Shown piece by piece: positions 51,501 to 57,554 of a stretch of 57,554 nt of DNA. Origin of the DNA: Gemmatimonadota bacterium. Its GTDB lineage: Bacteria; Gemmatimonadota; Gemmatimonadetes; Longimicrobiales; Gaopeijiaceae. The position numbers were made by a program, and so were the translations under genes. Position 1 is the first letter of the stretch. The number at the start of each line of letters is the position of its first letter. The notes below the pieces were generated by a model, which was not told the DNA's origin, searched no databases, and was given only the letters and a program-made list of their open reading frames with translations. The stretch covers positions 1-57,554 of the forward strand of contig JAPPNN010000042.1 of the NCBI GenBank assembly GCA_028873815.1, written 5' to 3'.

Positions 51501-51784
51501 ACAACCCGGCCGCCGGGATGTGGAAGGTGGTCGTGGATGCGGCCAGCGCGACGGACGAGGTGAGCTACCGGTACCTGGACGTGGTGTTCAACCCGGCCTA
51601 CGGGACCGTCAGCGCCATTGACATGCCCCAGGAACGCGCGGCGGATGCGCGCTGGACGACCACCGCGCACGCCTGGACGGCGCTGGCAGCCCACGGCGAG
51701 GGCAGGGAGCCGTACCTGGCGTTGGTGGTGGAGGGGCAGAGCGCCGCGACGCCCTACCGGGTGACGATCGGGGAAGTGCGATAG
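48509..51784 (+). CDS. large secreted S8 family (subtilisin, TPPII-like) serine protease
   Basis: A 1091-residue exported protease. A signal peptide (about residues 1-35) is followed by a propeptide-like region to about residue 170. The S8 catalytic triad is D188 (VVAMIDMLPD), H369 (GIASHGTLVVGA) and S562 (AGGTSTATPTATG). The roughly 180-residue insertion between Asp and His is characteristic of tripeptidyl-peptidase II-like subtilases. From residue 640 on, beta-sandwich domains follow, including a TPPII-like segment (SGPSGNMTFDVTWEG) and a possible pre-peptidase C-terminal domain. It appears monocistronic. Confidence 0.9.
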   Translation: MRPKAAVPARSLLILATLGAVAVIAAALPSAAAAQPERRPYLFKDARGELAQARARGESEVVLVIASMPGRNARVAAAVEGMGGRVGFRADEVDYLRAWVPVDRVEEMVALGDVHSVDVSITGRPRSFGLAGGEAEVPALPADTVWPPVLGEQPLSNRYSPLGDMRALEFREENPTWDGRGVVVAMIDMLPDMLLPELQTARAMDGSEIPKIAVYRNVLDPEIEDNGWWLDMDDMVEAAGGSFVYRDSTYTAPRDGLFRIAVFDEVRADTMGVYGSNLERDINRDGNPEGSSRLFAVLWDEAAGDVWVDVDQDLDFTDETALGEYDERPVFGVFGTDDPETAVRESVGFGIQIDRDKGRVALNLGIASHGTLVVGAILASRGESGRFEGVAPGAQLASVGEGGSAYGQTEATIVAARDAAADLIYFEQSSNITRNYLLRDGRLVPSVIGDRLVERYGVSIFSPTHNFPILGAIDDIVMGRGVIGIGGHESKDNFFMNHGVRVEHDDNLLITGGYGPMGDGTLKPDVISPSNYVSTWLGFIEGRAMAGLFQLPPGYTIAGGTSTATPTATGAGALLISAARQAGIPIDPYRLKYAITRGARWVPNIAAYKQGNGVVSVAGAWDILQQLESGALAVDIEARSSVVTPYSHLLPTPHTGFGLYERSGWKAGERGERTVTYTRTSGPSGNMTFDVTWEGNDHGTYSSPLTVTLPLNTPVDFPVTVTPAGHGVHTAHLTLHHDDVAGYAHRSHAAIVAPEPLNSANGYTAKQEAEVPRPGLKSYFFDVPEGTTALKIDVGWEERPVTLGVFRPDTRGQRGEMIRSDAGGITQVVANPIAGTWEVRLGDIADTRSFDWEQAREHEPVPPTAATLTVSALAADVEVVAAGMAADNGAPAAAAAGTGTHQVWITNRMASFTGGAVNTPVGSARRTYDAIAPLGQQVYEIEVLPGSTALMVRTEVDGAGDGAAGADLDVYVFDCTGDECTGVRVDGDPVGDESVVVHNPAAGMWKVVVDAASATDEVSYRYLDVVFNPAYGTVSAIDMPQERAADARWTTTAHAWTALAAHGEGREPYLALVVEGQSAATPYRVTIGEVR

Positions 51785-51790
51785 ATGCGT

Positions 51791-51796
51791 TACATT
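51791..51796 (+). promoter_or_regulatory. candidate -10 box (TACATT) for leaderless pheA transcript
   Basis: TACATT ends 7 bases before the pheA ATG at 51804, and there is no Shine-Dalgarno sequence. The hexamer is identical to the one at 17789. The -35 region is not recognisable. Confidence 0.5.
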
Positions 51797-51803
51797 CCCA
51801 CTC

Positions 51804-52628
51804 ATGAGAGTGGCGTTTCTGGGTCCGCGAGGGACGTATAGCGAAGAGGCGGCGCTGCAGCACGCGAGCCAGGCCTCGCAACTCGTGCCGTTCGGCAGCA
51901 TCGCGGCGGTGATCGCGGCGGTCGGCGAGGGCGCGGCCGACCAGGCCGTCGTGCCGATCGAGAACAGCCTCGAGGGCGCCGTCACCCACACCGCGGACCT
52001 GCTCATCCACGGCACGGACCTCCTGATCCGCCGCGAGATCGTGCTCCCCATCCACCACTGCCTCCTGGTCCAGACCGGCTTCACCCTCCCCCTGGTGCGC
52101 GTGGTGTATTCGCATCCGCAGGCGCTGGCCCAGTGCCGCGGCTACATCGCGGAGCATCTTCCCGAGGCCGAGCCCGTCGCATCCCTGAGCACGGCGGGCG
52201 CCGTCAAGGACATGGGGTCGAGCACCCGTCCGGCGGCGGCGATCACCAGCCGGCGCGCGGCCGAGATCTTCGGCGCCAGGATCTTCGCTCACAACATCGA
52301 GGACGCCGCCAACAACAAGACGCGGTTCGTGGTGCTCGCCCCGAACGACGCCGAGCCGACGGGCCGCGACAAGACCTCCATCTGCCTCGACTTCACGGAG
52401 GACGCGGCCGGCATCCTCCACGGCGCCCTGGGCGAGCTCGCCAGCCGCGGAATCAACATGCTCAAGATCGAGTCGCGCCCCGACAGGCGGAGCCTCGGCC
52501 GCTACATCTTCCTGATCGACATCGAAGGCCACCGCGAGGACGCGATCGTCGAGGAGGCGCTGCGCGGCGTGCGAAATCGCGCCGCCCTGTTCAGGATCCT
52601 GGGCTCCTACCCGCAGCCCGATGCTTGA
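51804..52628 (+). CDS. pheA: prephenate dehydratase
   Basis: This enzyme converts prephenate to phenylpyruvate, the committed step to phenylalanine. The 274-residue monofunctional form has FLGPRGTYSEEAA, VVPIENSLEGAVT, SHPQALAQC and the catalytic TRF motif in NNKTRFVVLA (T173-F175). A C-terminal ACT domain carries GALGELASRGINMLKIESRP (ESRP from E223), the Phe-binding feedback site. Chorismate mutase is not fused. Its TGA lies within the -35 of the SAM-riboswitch promoter. Confidence 0.95.
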   Translation: MRVAFLGPRGTYSEEAALQHASQASQLVPFGSIAAVIAAVGEGAADQAVVPIENSLEGAVTHTADLLIHGTDLLIRREIVLPIHHCLLVQTGFTLPLVRVVYSHPQALAQCRGYIAEHLPEAEPVASLSTAGAVKDMGSSTRPAAAITSRRAAEIFGARIFAHNIEDAANNKTRFVVLAPNDAEPTGRDKTSICLDFTEDAAGILHGALGELASRGINMLKIESRPDRRSLGRYIFLIDIEGHREDAIVEEALRGVRNRAALFRILGSYPQPDA

Positions 52629-52653
52629 CGCGCGGCGCAGACCGTTGTAGCTA
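52625..52653 (+). promoter_or_regulatory. promoter of the methionine operon
   Basis: TTGACG (52625-52630, over the pheA stop) and TAGCTA (52648-52653) have an ideal 17-bp spacer. Transcription from about 52660 would begin just before the SAM-I aptamer. Confidence 0.75.
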
Positions 52654-52667
52654 TCTTCCAACGACAA

Positions 52668-52784
52668 CTCATCGAGACCGGCTGAGGGACAGGCCCTGTG
52701 AAGCCGGGGCAACCTGCGGGAAGTGGCATTCCCGCAAAGGTGCCAACTCCTGCGGCGGACCCCGCGTCCGGCCGCAAAGATGAA
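52668..52784 (+). ncRNA. SAM-I (S-box) riboswitch
   Basis: The class I SAM aptamer can be laid out completely. P1 pairs TCATC (52669-52673) with GATGA (52779-52783). P2 pairs CCGGCT with AGCCGG and contains the kink-turn GAGGGA and GGCCC pseudoknot segment. The core reads GTGAAGCCGGGGCAACC. P3 pairs GCGGGAA with TTCCCGC, the joining strand is AAAGGTGCCAACTCC, and P4 pairs TGCGGC with GCCGCA. It precedes a methionine-synthesis operon, as expected, so high SAM should shut the operon off. The expression platform lies at 52785-52870. Confidence 0.93.
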
Positions 52785-52833
52785 CCGCCCGCTGCTCTTC
52801 GGAGCGGTAGCCGGAAGTACCAGGGTGTCAAAT

Positions 52834-52866
52834 CTCCGGAGTCCGATGAGCAGTCCAGACCCGGAG
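52834..52866 (+). promoter_or_regulatory. riboswitch expression platform: SD-sequestering hairpin
   Basis: CTCCGG (52834-52839) is complementary to CCGGAG (52861-52866), the latter containing the metX ribosome binding site (GGAG, 10 bases before the ATG). No T-tract terminator is seen. This suggests translational rather than transcriptional control, although the CTCCGGAG sequence is also self-complementary. Confidence 0.5.
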
Positions 52867-52875
52867 ACCTGAACG

Positions 52876-54015
52876 ATGCCCAGCTTCCCCGCCGGCGCAG
52901 CCCTTTCCTTCGCGCCAGGCCCCGCCGTCCGCTCGGCACCCGCCCTCCGCTCACCCCCCGCCCTCCGCTCGACGCTCCGCACCCGCATCGACTTCGATCA
53001 CCTCGGGCCGCGCACCGTGCCGGTGGACTTCGAGGCGGTGGGCCCCGATCACGCCCCAACGGTCGTGCTGGGCGGGATCTCGGCCGGCCGCCACCTCGCG
53101 CCGACTTCAGCGCACCCCGAACCGGGCTGGTGGAGGGGGGTGGTGGAGCAGGGCGGCGCCCTCGACCCGGCACGCTGGCTTCTCATCGGCATGGACTTCC
53201 TCGGCGGCCCGTGCGAAGACGACGTCCTCCGCCCGGTGACAACCCACGATCAGGCCCGAGCCCTCGCGGCGGTGCTCGATCACCTCGGCATCGCCGCAAC
53301 CTCGCTGGTCGGCGCCTCCTACGGGGGCATGGTGGCCCTCGCCTTCGCCGAACTCTTCCCTGCGCGGGTATCGAAACTCGTCATCCTCGGCGCCGCCCAT
53401 CGCACCCACCCCATGGCCACCGCCGTGCGCACCGTCCAGCGCGCGGCCGCCACGCTCGGCGCCGAAACCGGTCACCCCGCGCGCGGCCTCGCGCTCGCCC
53501 GCGCCCTCGCGATGACCACCTACCGAAGCATCGACGAATTCGAAACGCGCTTCTCGCCCTTCGCCGTCACACCGGGCACCCCCGGCACCGCGGGCACGTC
53601 CAGCGCCCCCGGCACCCCGGCCACCCCCGGCCACACCCCGTCGCGCTTCCCGGTCGAAGACTACCTCGATTCCCGTGGCGCGGCCTTCGCCGAGGTCTTC
53701 ACCACCGACCGCTTCCTCGCGCTGTCCGAGTCGATCGATCTCCACGGTACGCGTCCCGGCTCGCTCCCGCCCGACGCGCTCCTCGTCTCGTTCGACACCG
53801 ATGTCATCGTCCCGCCCTGGCTCGTCGACGAACTCGCCCGGGGCCAGGGACAATCCCCCGTCCGCCAGGCGCAATCCCCCGTCCGCCAGGCGCAAGCCCC
53901 CGTCCGCCACGTCACCATCCCGTCATTGTTCGGCCACGACGCCTTCCTCAAGGAAACCGGGGAAGTCGCACGGCAGATCACGCAAGGCCTCGCCGAAGAG
54001 GAGGCAGCCCGATGA
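52876..54015 (+). CDS. metX: MetX-family homoserine O-acyltransferase
   Basis: An alpha/beta-hydrolase enzyme that activates homoserine by O-acetylation or O-succinylation for methionine synthesis. The 379-residue product has VVLGGISAGRHLAPTS near the oxyanion region and the nucleophile Ser148 in LVGASYGGMVALAFAE. Other features are LGAAHRTHPMA, the Asp in LVSFDTDVIVPPW (D307 or D309) and His354 in SLFGHDAFLKE. The acyl donor cannot be decided from sequence. The N-terminus, a Pro/Gly/Thr-rich loop (53575-53640) and residues 326-344 contain low-complexity tandem repeats not needed for the fold. The gene is under the SAM-I riboswitch and coupled to the next gene (ATGA). Confidence 0.88.
   Translation: MPSFPAGAALSFAPGPAVRSAPALRSPPALRSTLRTRIDFDHLGPRTVPVDFEAVGPDHAPTVVLGGISAGRHLAPTSAHPEPGWWRGVVEQGGALDPARWLLIGMDFLGGPCEDDVLRPVTTHDQARALAAVLDHLGIAATSLVGASYGGMVALAFAELFPARVSKLVILGAAHRTHPMATAVRTVQRAAATLGAETGHPARGLALARALAMTTYRSIDEFETRFSPFAVTPGTPGTAGTSSAPGTPATPGHTPSRFPVEDYLDSRGAAFAEVFTTDRFLALSESIDLHGTRPGSLPPDALLVSFDTDVIVPPWLVDELARGQGQSPVRQAQSPVRQAQAPVRHVTIPSLFGHDAFLKETGEVARQITQGLAEEEAAR
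52918..52970 (+). repeat. 18-bp tandem repeat within the metX 5' end
   Basis: About three 18-bp units ending CCGCCCTCCGCTC (the first reads CCGCCGTCCGCTC), encoding (G/A/P)PA(V/L)RS. They are in frame and lie in the non-conserved N-terminal extension. Confidence 0.75.
53851..53908 (+). repeat. 21-bp tandem repeat within metX
   Basis: Two identical 21-bp units (53851-53871, 53872-53892) plus a partial third (53893-53908, one mismatch) encode QSPVRQA, QSPVRQA and QAPVR. They are in frame, between the catalytic Asp and His of MetX. Confidence 0.9.
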
Positions 54016-55190
54016 ACCCCACCCCTTCACCCGTCACCCGCGCGGTCCGCGCCGGACTCTGTGCCGATCCGGGTCACCGTTCGGTCATGCCGCCGATCCA
54101 CCTCTCCTCCAACTTCCAATTCGAGTCGCCTGGGGTGTACGCCAGGTACGACTACACGCGGAGCGGAAACCCCACCCGCGACCTCGCCGCCGAGGCGATT
54201 GCCGAGCTGGAGGGCGGATGCGGAGCGGTGGTCACGTCTTCGGGCATGTCCTCGATCGCGGTCGTCACGCGGCTGCTGTCGGCCGGCGACCTGCTGCTGG
54301 CGCCCCACGACTGCTACGGGGGCAGCCATCGCCTGTTCTCGGCCGAGGCGGCGCGCGGGTCGTACGAGGTGCGTTTCCTGGACCAGACGGCGGCGGGCGC
54401 CCGGGCGCGTGCGCGAGCGGTGCGGCCGCGCATGATCTGGATCGAAACGCCGAGCAACCCGTTGTTGCGGATCACCGACATCGCGGCGTGGGCCCGCCTG
54501 GCGAGGGAGATCGGCGCCGTGTGCGTGGTGGACAACACGTTTCTGTGCCCGGTCAACCAGCGGCCGCTCGACTTCGGCGCGGATCTCGTGGTGCACTCGA
54601 CCACCAAGTTCCTGAACGGCCACAGCGACGTGGTCGGGGGCGCGGTGATCGCGGCCGACGAGGAGCTGTTCGAGGATGTGGCGTGGTGGACCAACGCGAT
54701 GGGCGTGGCGGGTGCGCCCTTCGATTCGTACCTGACCCTGCGCGGCATCCGGACGTTGCACGCGCGGGTGCGCGCCCATGAAGCCAACGCGCTGCGCGTC
54801 GTCGATCTGCTGTCGGACAGCGACGTGGTCGCGAGGGTGAACCACCCCAGTCTGGCGGGGCACGCCGGTCACGAGACCGCGCGCCGGCAGCAGTTGGGGT
54901 GGGGCAGCCTGATTTCGTTCGAGCTCCGGGGCGGGCGCGAGGCGGTCGAGGCGTTCGTCGACGGGCTCGAACACTTCGCGCTGGCCGAATCGCTCGGGGG
55001 CGTCGAGAGCCTGGTCGCGCACCCGGCCACGATGACGCACGCGTCGATGGACCAGCACGCCCAGATCGTGGCCGGCATCCGCGAGGGTCTGCTGCGGCTG
55101 TCGGTCGGGATCGAGTCGGCGGACGACCTGGTGGCCGATCTGGAGCGCGGACTTTGCCGCGTGGAGGAGGTGGTGTGCCAGCCGGTGTGA
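54012..55190 (+). CDS. metB: cystathionine gamma-synthase (Cys/Met metabolism PLP enzyme)
   Basis: A 392-residue PLP-dependent fold-type I enzyme. Motifs are YDYTRSGNPTRD, VTSSGMSSIAVVT, ETPSNPLLRITDI, VVDNTFLCPVNQRPLDFGAD and the PLP Schiff-base lysine in HSTTKFLNGHSD (K199). The family also includes gamma-lyases and O-acylhomoserine sulfhydrylases. Placement between metX and an aspartokinase under a SAM riboswitch favours cystathionine gamma-synthase acting on O-acylhomoserine. It overlaps both neighbours by 4 bases. Confidence 0.87.
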   Translation: MNPTPSPVTRAVRAGLCADPGHRSVMPPIHLSSNFQFESPGVYARYDYTRSGNPTRDLAAEAIAELEGGCGAVVTSSGMSSIAVVTRLLSAGDLLLAPHDCYGGSHRLFSAEAARGSYEVRFLDQTAAGARARARAVRPRMIWIETPSNPLLRITDIAAWARLAREIGAVCVVDNTFLCPVNQRPLDFGADLVVHSTTKFLNGHSDVVGGAVIAADEELFEDVAWWTNAMGVAGAPFDSYLTLRGIRTLHARVRAHEANALRVVDLLSDSDVVARVNHPSLAGHAGHETARRQQLGWGSLISFELRGGREAVEAFVDGLEHFALAESLGGVESLVAHPATMTHASMDQHAQIVAGIREGLLRLSVGIESADDLVADLERGLCRVEEVVCQPV

Positions 55191-55912
55191 CTGCGGTTGT
55201 TAAGTTCGGGTCGTCGGTGCTCGCGGGGCAGGAGGGGTATCGGCGGGTCGCCGCACATGTGCGCGACGAGGTGGCGCGCGGCCGCAGGGTGATTGCCGTG
55301 GTGTCGGCCATGGGCAACACGACCGAGGCGCTGCTTTCCGCCGCCAGGGCCGTAGCAAATGAGCCGCGGGACGCCCTCGTGGCTGCTCTCCTCGCCACGG
55401 GCGAAGAAGCGTCGGTGGCGCTTCTGCGGATCGCGCTGGCGGATGTCGGCGTCCCGTCCGCCGGATTCACCGCCTCGCAGTTGTGCGTGCGCACCCGCGG
55501 TGCGCTCCGGGACGCCGATCCCGTCGCCGTTGACACCCGCCGGATCTGCGCGGCGTTCGCGTGTGCGGACGTGATCGTGGTCCCCGGCTTCGTAGGCGTC
55601 GATGTGACCGGCGAGCCTTCGCTCCTCGGGCGCGGTGGCTCCGACCTGACCGCGCTCTTCCTGGGCCACGCCGTCGGCGCGGCCGAAGTTCGCCTGGTCA
55701 AGGACGTGGACGGGGTGTTCCCCGGTGATCCGCGGTGCGAGCGTGGCCTGGTGCCGCTCCGCACCGTGAGTTGGGACCGGGTACGCGACATCGGCGGCGG
55801 CGTGGTACAGGACAAGGCGCTGCGGTTCGCCGCGCGGCACCGGCTCGGATTCCGCGTGGCCGCGATGGGCGGGCGGGGTACGTGGGTGGGAGACCCGATG
55901 CCGCCGTATTAG
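55187..55912 (+). CDS. aspartokinase-like amino-acid kinase without ACT domains
   Basis: A 241-residue amino-acid kinase family protein. It starts VVKFGSSVLAGQEG (KFGxxS nucleotide loop) and has VIAVVSAMGNTTEALL, VPGFVGVDVTG, LLGRGGSDLTALFLG and VRLVKDVDGVFPGDPR. The GRGGSD and KDVDGV motifs are those of aspartate kinase. It is clearly shorter than a full aspartokinase: no C-terminal ACT pair and a shortened catalytic domain. Lysine or threonine feedback is therefore unlikely. Location as the third gene of the SAM-regulated operon suggests it supplies aspartyl phosphate to methionine synthesis. The GTG overlaps the upstream stop. Confidence 0.8.
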   Translation: MTAVVKFGSSVLAGQEGYRRVAAHVRDEVARGRRVIAVVSAMGNTTEALLSAARAVANEPRDALVAALLATGEEASVALLRIALADVGVPSAGFTASQLCVRTRGALRDADPVAVDTRRICAAFACADVIVVPGFVGVDVTGEPSLLGRGGSDLTALFLGHAVGAAEVRLVKDVDGVFPGDPRCERGLVPLRTVSWDRVRDIGGGVVQDKALRFAARHRLGFRVAAMGGRGTWVGDPMPPY

Positions 55913-55959
55913 CGTCCGCGCGCGGGCCAGCAGCCGTGCGCGGGCGCGAGCCGGCCCGT

Positions 55960-55965
55960 TAGCTT
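55960..55965 (+). promoter_or_regulatory. candidate -10 box (TAGCTT) for leaderless transcript
   Basis: TAGCTT ends 6 bases before the ATG at 55972 and is identical to the asnS -10. No Shine-Dalgarno sequence is present in the intervening GGGCCG. The -35 is unclear. Confidence 0.5.
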
Positions 55966-55971
55966 GGGCCG

Positions 55972-56775
55972 ATGTTCGCCCCTCCTTTCCAGCTCTTTGG
56001 CCCGGCGCACATCGCCGCCATGGTGCTGATGGTGGTGGTTGCCGCCGCCATGACGGTCGCTGCGAGACGGTCGGATTCGCCGCGCGTCACACGGGGGCTG
56101 TGCATCGGCCTGGCCCTCGTGCTGCTGGTCAACCAGTCCGTGGGCTGGGCCTACCGGTACCTCGCGGAGGGCGGCGAAGTGTTCGTGCGCGAACACCTGC
56201 CGCTGCATGTCTGCGGCACGACGATCCTGCTGTCTGCGGCCATGCTGCTTTTCCGCCGGCGCTGGACCTTCGAGCTCGTCTACTTCTGGGGGCTCGCGGG
56301 CGCCACGAACGCGATGGTGACGCCGGAGCTGTCGGAAGGCTTCCCCCACTATCTCTTCTTCCAGTACTTCATCTCCCACGGCGCCATTGTTGTTGCGGCG
56401 CTCTTCGCCACCTTCGGGCTGGGCATGCGGCCCACGTTCAGGTCGCTGGTGCGCGCGTTCGTGGCGCTGAACGTCATGGCCGTGGCCGTGACGCCCGTCA
56501 ACCTGCTGGTGGACGGCAACTACATGTACTTGCGGGCAATCCCGGACACCGCGTCTCCCTTCATCTTCCTGCCTTGGCCCTGGTATCTGCTCAAGCTGGA
56601 GGTGCTGGCGGCGGTCTTCTTCGGGTTGCTCTACCTGCCGGTACACCTGGAGAACCGGCGGCGAGGGCGTCTGGACGCGGGGCCGGGCCCAGGGCCAGTT
56701 CCGAGGCCACCCCCGGGCTCGGCGCCACCCCCAGGCTCGGCGCCACCCCCGGGCCCGACCGATACTAAACATTAA
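55972..56775 (+). CDS. YwaF/TIGR02206-type integral membrane protein
   Basis: A 267-residue protein with about seven membrane helices. The conserved-looking parts are LFGPAHIAAMVLM, REHLPLHVCGTTILLSA, FWGLAGATNAMVTPEL, FFQYFISHGAIVVAALF and NLLVDGNYMYLRAIPDTASP. These match the TIGR02206/YwaF family, whose function is not established. The last 35 residues are a Pro/Gly-rich cytoplasmic tail (PPPGSA units) encoded by an 18-bp tandem repeat. The stop lies inside an 18-bp palindrome. It is convergent with the HNH gene. Confidence 0.83.
   Translation: MFAPPFQLFGPAHIAAMVLMVVVAAAMTVAARRSDSPRVTRGLCIGLALVLLVNQSVGWAYRYLAEGGEVFVREHLPLHVCGTTILLSAAMLLFRRRWTFELVYFWGLAGATNAMVTPELSEGFPHYLFFQYFISHGAIVVAALFATFGLGMRPTFRSLVRAFVALNVMAVAVTPVNLLVDGNYMYLRAIPDTASPFIFLPWPWYLLKLEVLAAVFFGLLYLPVHLENRRRGRLDAGPGPGPVPRPPPGSAPPPGSAPPPGPTDTKH
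56707..56758 (+). repeat. 18-bp tandem repeat in the YwaF-like gene tail
   Basis: Two 18-bp units (56707-56724, 56725-56742; one mismatch) and a partial third, encoding PPPGSA. The copy number could vary without shifting the frame. Confidence 0.85.
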
Positions 56776-56782
56776 TGTTTAG
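56765..56782. repeat. perfect 18-bp AT-rich palindrome between convergent genes
   Basis: CTAAACATTAATGTTTAG is its own reverse complement. It overlaps the stop of the YwaF-like gene and ends 8 bases before the stop of the HNH gene. It may act as a weak two-way terminator or a protein site. The half AATGTTTAG also occurs at 19819-19827 within the ftsY operator patch. Confidence 0.55.
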
Positions 56783-56790
56783 CATTGTGG

Positions 56791-57554
56791 TCACGCTCGA
56801 TCGAGCCGACCCCCGCCCGGGCCGTCACCTCCTTCCCTCCGGTCCGCGCCCTCGTCCGGTTGGTTGCAAAACCAATCCAGCGCCCAGTCCCAGTCGATCC
56901 GTTCGCCGTGCCACACGGTGCTGCCGGTCCAGGGACTGACATCCGTCCGGCCGTGCCAGTGGGCCAGCCCGAAGTCCTGCGCTAGGGGTGGCGCCGCGCC
57001 GTTGTCGGGCAACAGACTGCCGACGTCCGGGGCCGCGGGCGCCAGCGGCATCTCCACGCCCAGCGGGTTGAGGAACCGCAGCACACCCCTGTCGTCCGCC
57101 TCCACCCGCCAGCCCCCTTCGTGGACCGCGCGGTGATGCAGCGGGCACAGCAGCACCAGGTTGGCCATGGCGGTCTCGCCGCCCTCGGCCCAGGGGATGA
57201 TGTGGTGGGCGTGGGTGCGGAGCCGCGATCCGCATCCGGGGAAGCGGCAGCCGCCGTCGCGGGCCTCCAGCGCCTTGCGGAGCCGCCAGTCCACGGTCCG
57301 CAGCCGGCGTCCGACGTCGAGCACGGAACCGTCCGCGCCCCGCTTGATCGGCACGACCTCCGCATCGCTGGCGAGCCGCAAGGACGTTTCAGGTGAAACG
57401 CGCCCGCCCTCCTCGGTGACCAGGCCGGCCGGCACTCCGCCCGCGAGGGCGGCCGACACTCCTCCTCCGCCCTCGAACGAGTGCACCACCAGCTGCACCC
57501 CGGGCTGCACCTGCTCCTCCAGCCACAGCCCCAGCGCGTCGGCCCGGCGCTGCT
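56791..57554 (-). CDS. DUF222/HNH endonuclease domain protein (partial, 5' end beyond the window)
   Basis: The frame is open to the right edge and begins there with QRRADALGLWLEEQ, a typical DUF222 segment, so the start lies outside the window. The C-terminal HNH nuclease motif is clear: CRFPGCGSRLRTHAHHIIPW, GGETAMANLVLLCPLHHRAVHEGG, with paired cysteines and the HH...N...H residues. These 13E12-type proteins occur in many copies in high-GC genomes; proposed links to mobile elements or DNA damage are unproven. An internal GTG at 57510 is not the true start. Confidence 0.88.
   Translation of the reverse strand, partial: QRRADALGLWLEEQVQPGVQLVVHSFEGGGGVSAALAGGVPAGLVTEEGGRVSPETSLRLASDAEVVPIKRGADGSVLDVGRRLRTVDWRLRKALEARDGGCRFPGCGSRLRTHAHHIIPWAEGGETAMANLVLLCPLHHRAVHEGGWRVEADDRGVLRFLNPLGVEMPLAPAAPDVGSLLPDNGAAPPLAQDFGLAHWHGRTDVSPWTGSTVWHGERIDWDWALDWFCNQPDEGADRREGGDGPGGGRLDRA

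Noticed and set aside
52668..52784. SAM-II or SAM-IV riboswitch instead of SAM-I
   Set aside because: The P1, kink-turn P2, P3 and P4 layout after the GGTGCCAACTCC segment is that of the S-box; SAM-II is far smaller, and the extra SAM-IV pseudoknot was not seen.
53851..53908. CRISPR-like or regulatory direct repeat
   Set aside because: The repeat units are contiguous, without spacers, and are in-frame coding sequence of metX.

Overview
The window is very GC-rich chromosomal DNA, densely packed with bacterial genes. The gene order, the diderm traits (lipoproteins with lipoboxes, an outer-membrane beta-barrel, meso-DAP-type MurE) and the protein style suggest a Gemmatimonadota-like bacterium. 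That placement is inference from gene content; no 16S or other phylogenetic marker was tested.

Positions 1-16473 carry an almost gap-free division and cell wall (dcw) cluster: mraZ-rsmH-ftsL-ftsI-murE-murF-mraY-murD-ftsW-murG-murC-ftsQ-ftsA-ftsZ. Most junctions are 4-base ATGA or GTGA overlaps. A strong terminator and an array of MraZ-box-like repeats precede it. murB and ddl are absent. An M23 peptidase and a BatA/VWA-like membrane protein follow, then ftsY-recG, asnS and a 2-hydroxyacid dehydrogenase.

Positions 25306-36361 hold a half-length mazG (minus strand), alr-cdd, a lipoprotein/outer-membrane protein pair, two adjacent tRNA methylthiotransferases (mtaB, miaB), a small LapA-like membrane protein, comEC and fbp.

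Positions 36368-42787 are the accessory-looking part. They contain an exported creatininase-family protein, a 1377-residue repeat-rich surface-type protein on the minus strand, and a divergent tyrosine recombinase. The open frame and repeat homology of the surface gene continue upstream of its only usable start codon, and it has no signal peptide. It therefore looks like a headless cassette beside its own recombinase. This is the best candidate for an undescribed system (phase or antigenic variation by site-specific recombination).

Positions 42810-57554 hold an ABC-F ATPase, two lipoproteins, an NCS2 permease with an extra C-terminal GHKL-like domain, a large TPPII-like subtilase and pheA. 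A methionine operon follows (metX, a cystathionine gamma-synthase gene, an ACT-less aspartokinase) behind a well-formed SAM-I riboswitch. A YwaF-like membrane protein and a partial DUF222/HNH nuclease close the window.

Two regulatory themes recur. Several uncoupled genes have a TANNTT-type -10 box ending only 6-9 bases before ATG, with no Shine-Dalgarno sequence, which suggests leaderless transcripts. A tandem AT-rich operator of form TGTAA-N8-TTACA occurs upstream of ftsY and again at the DUF1684 lipoprotein gene.
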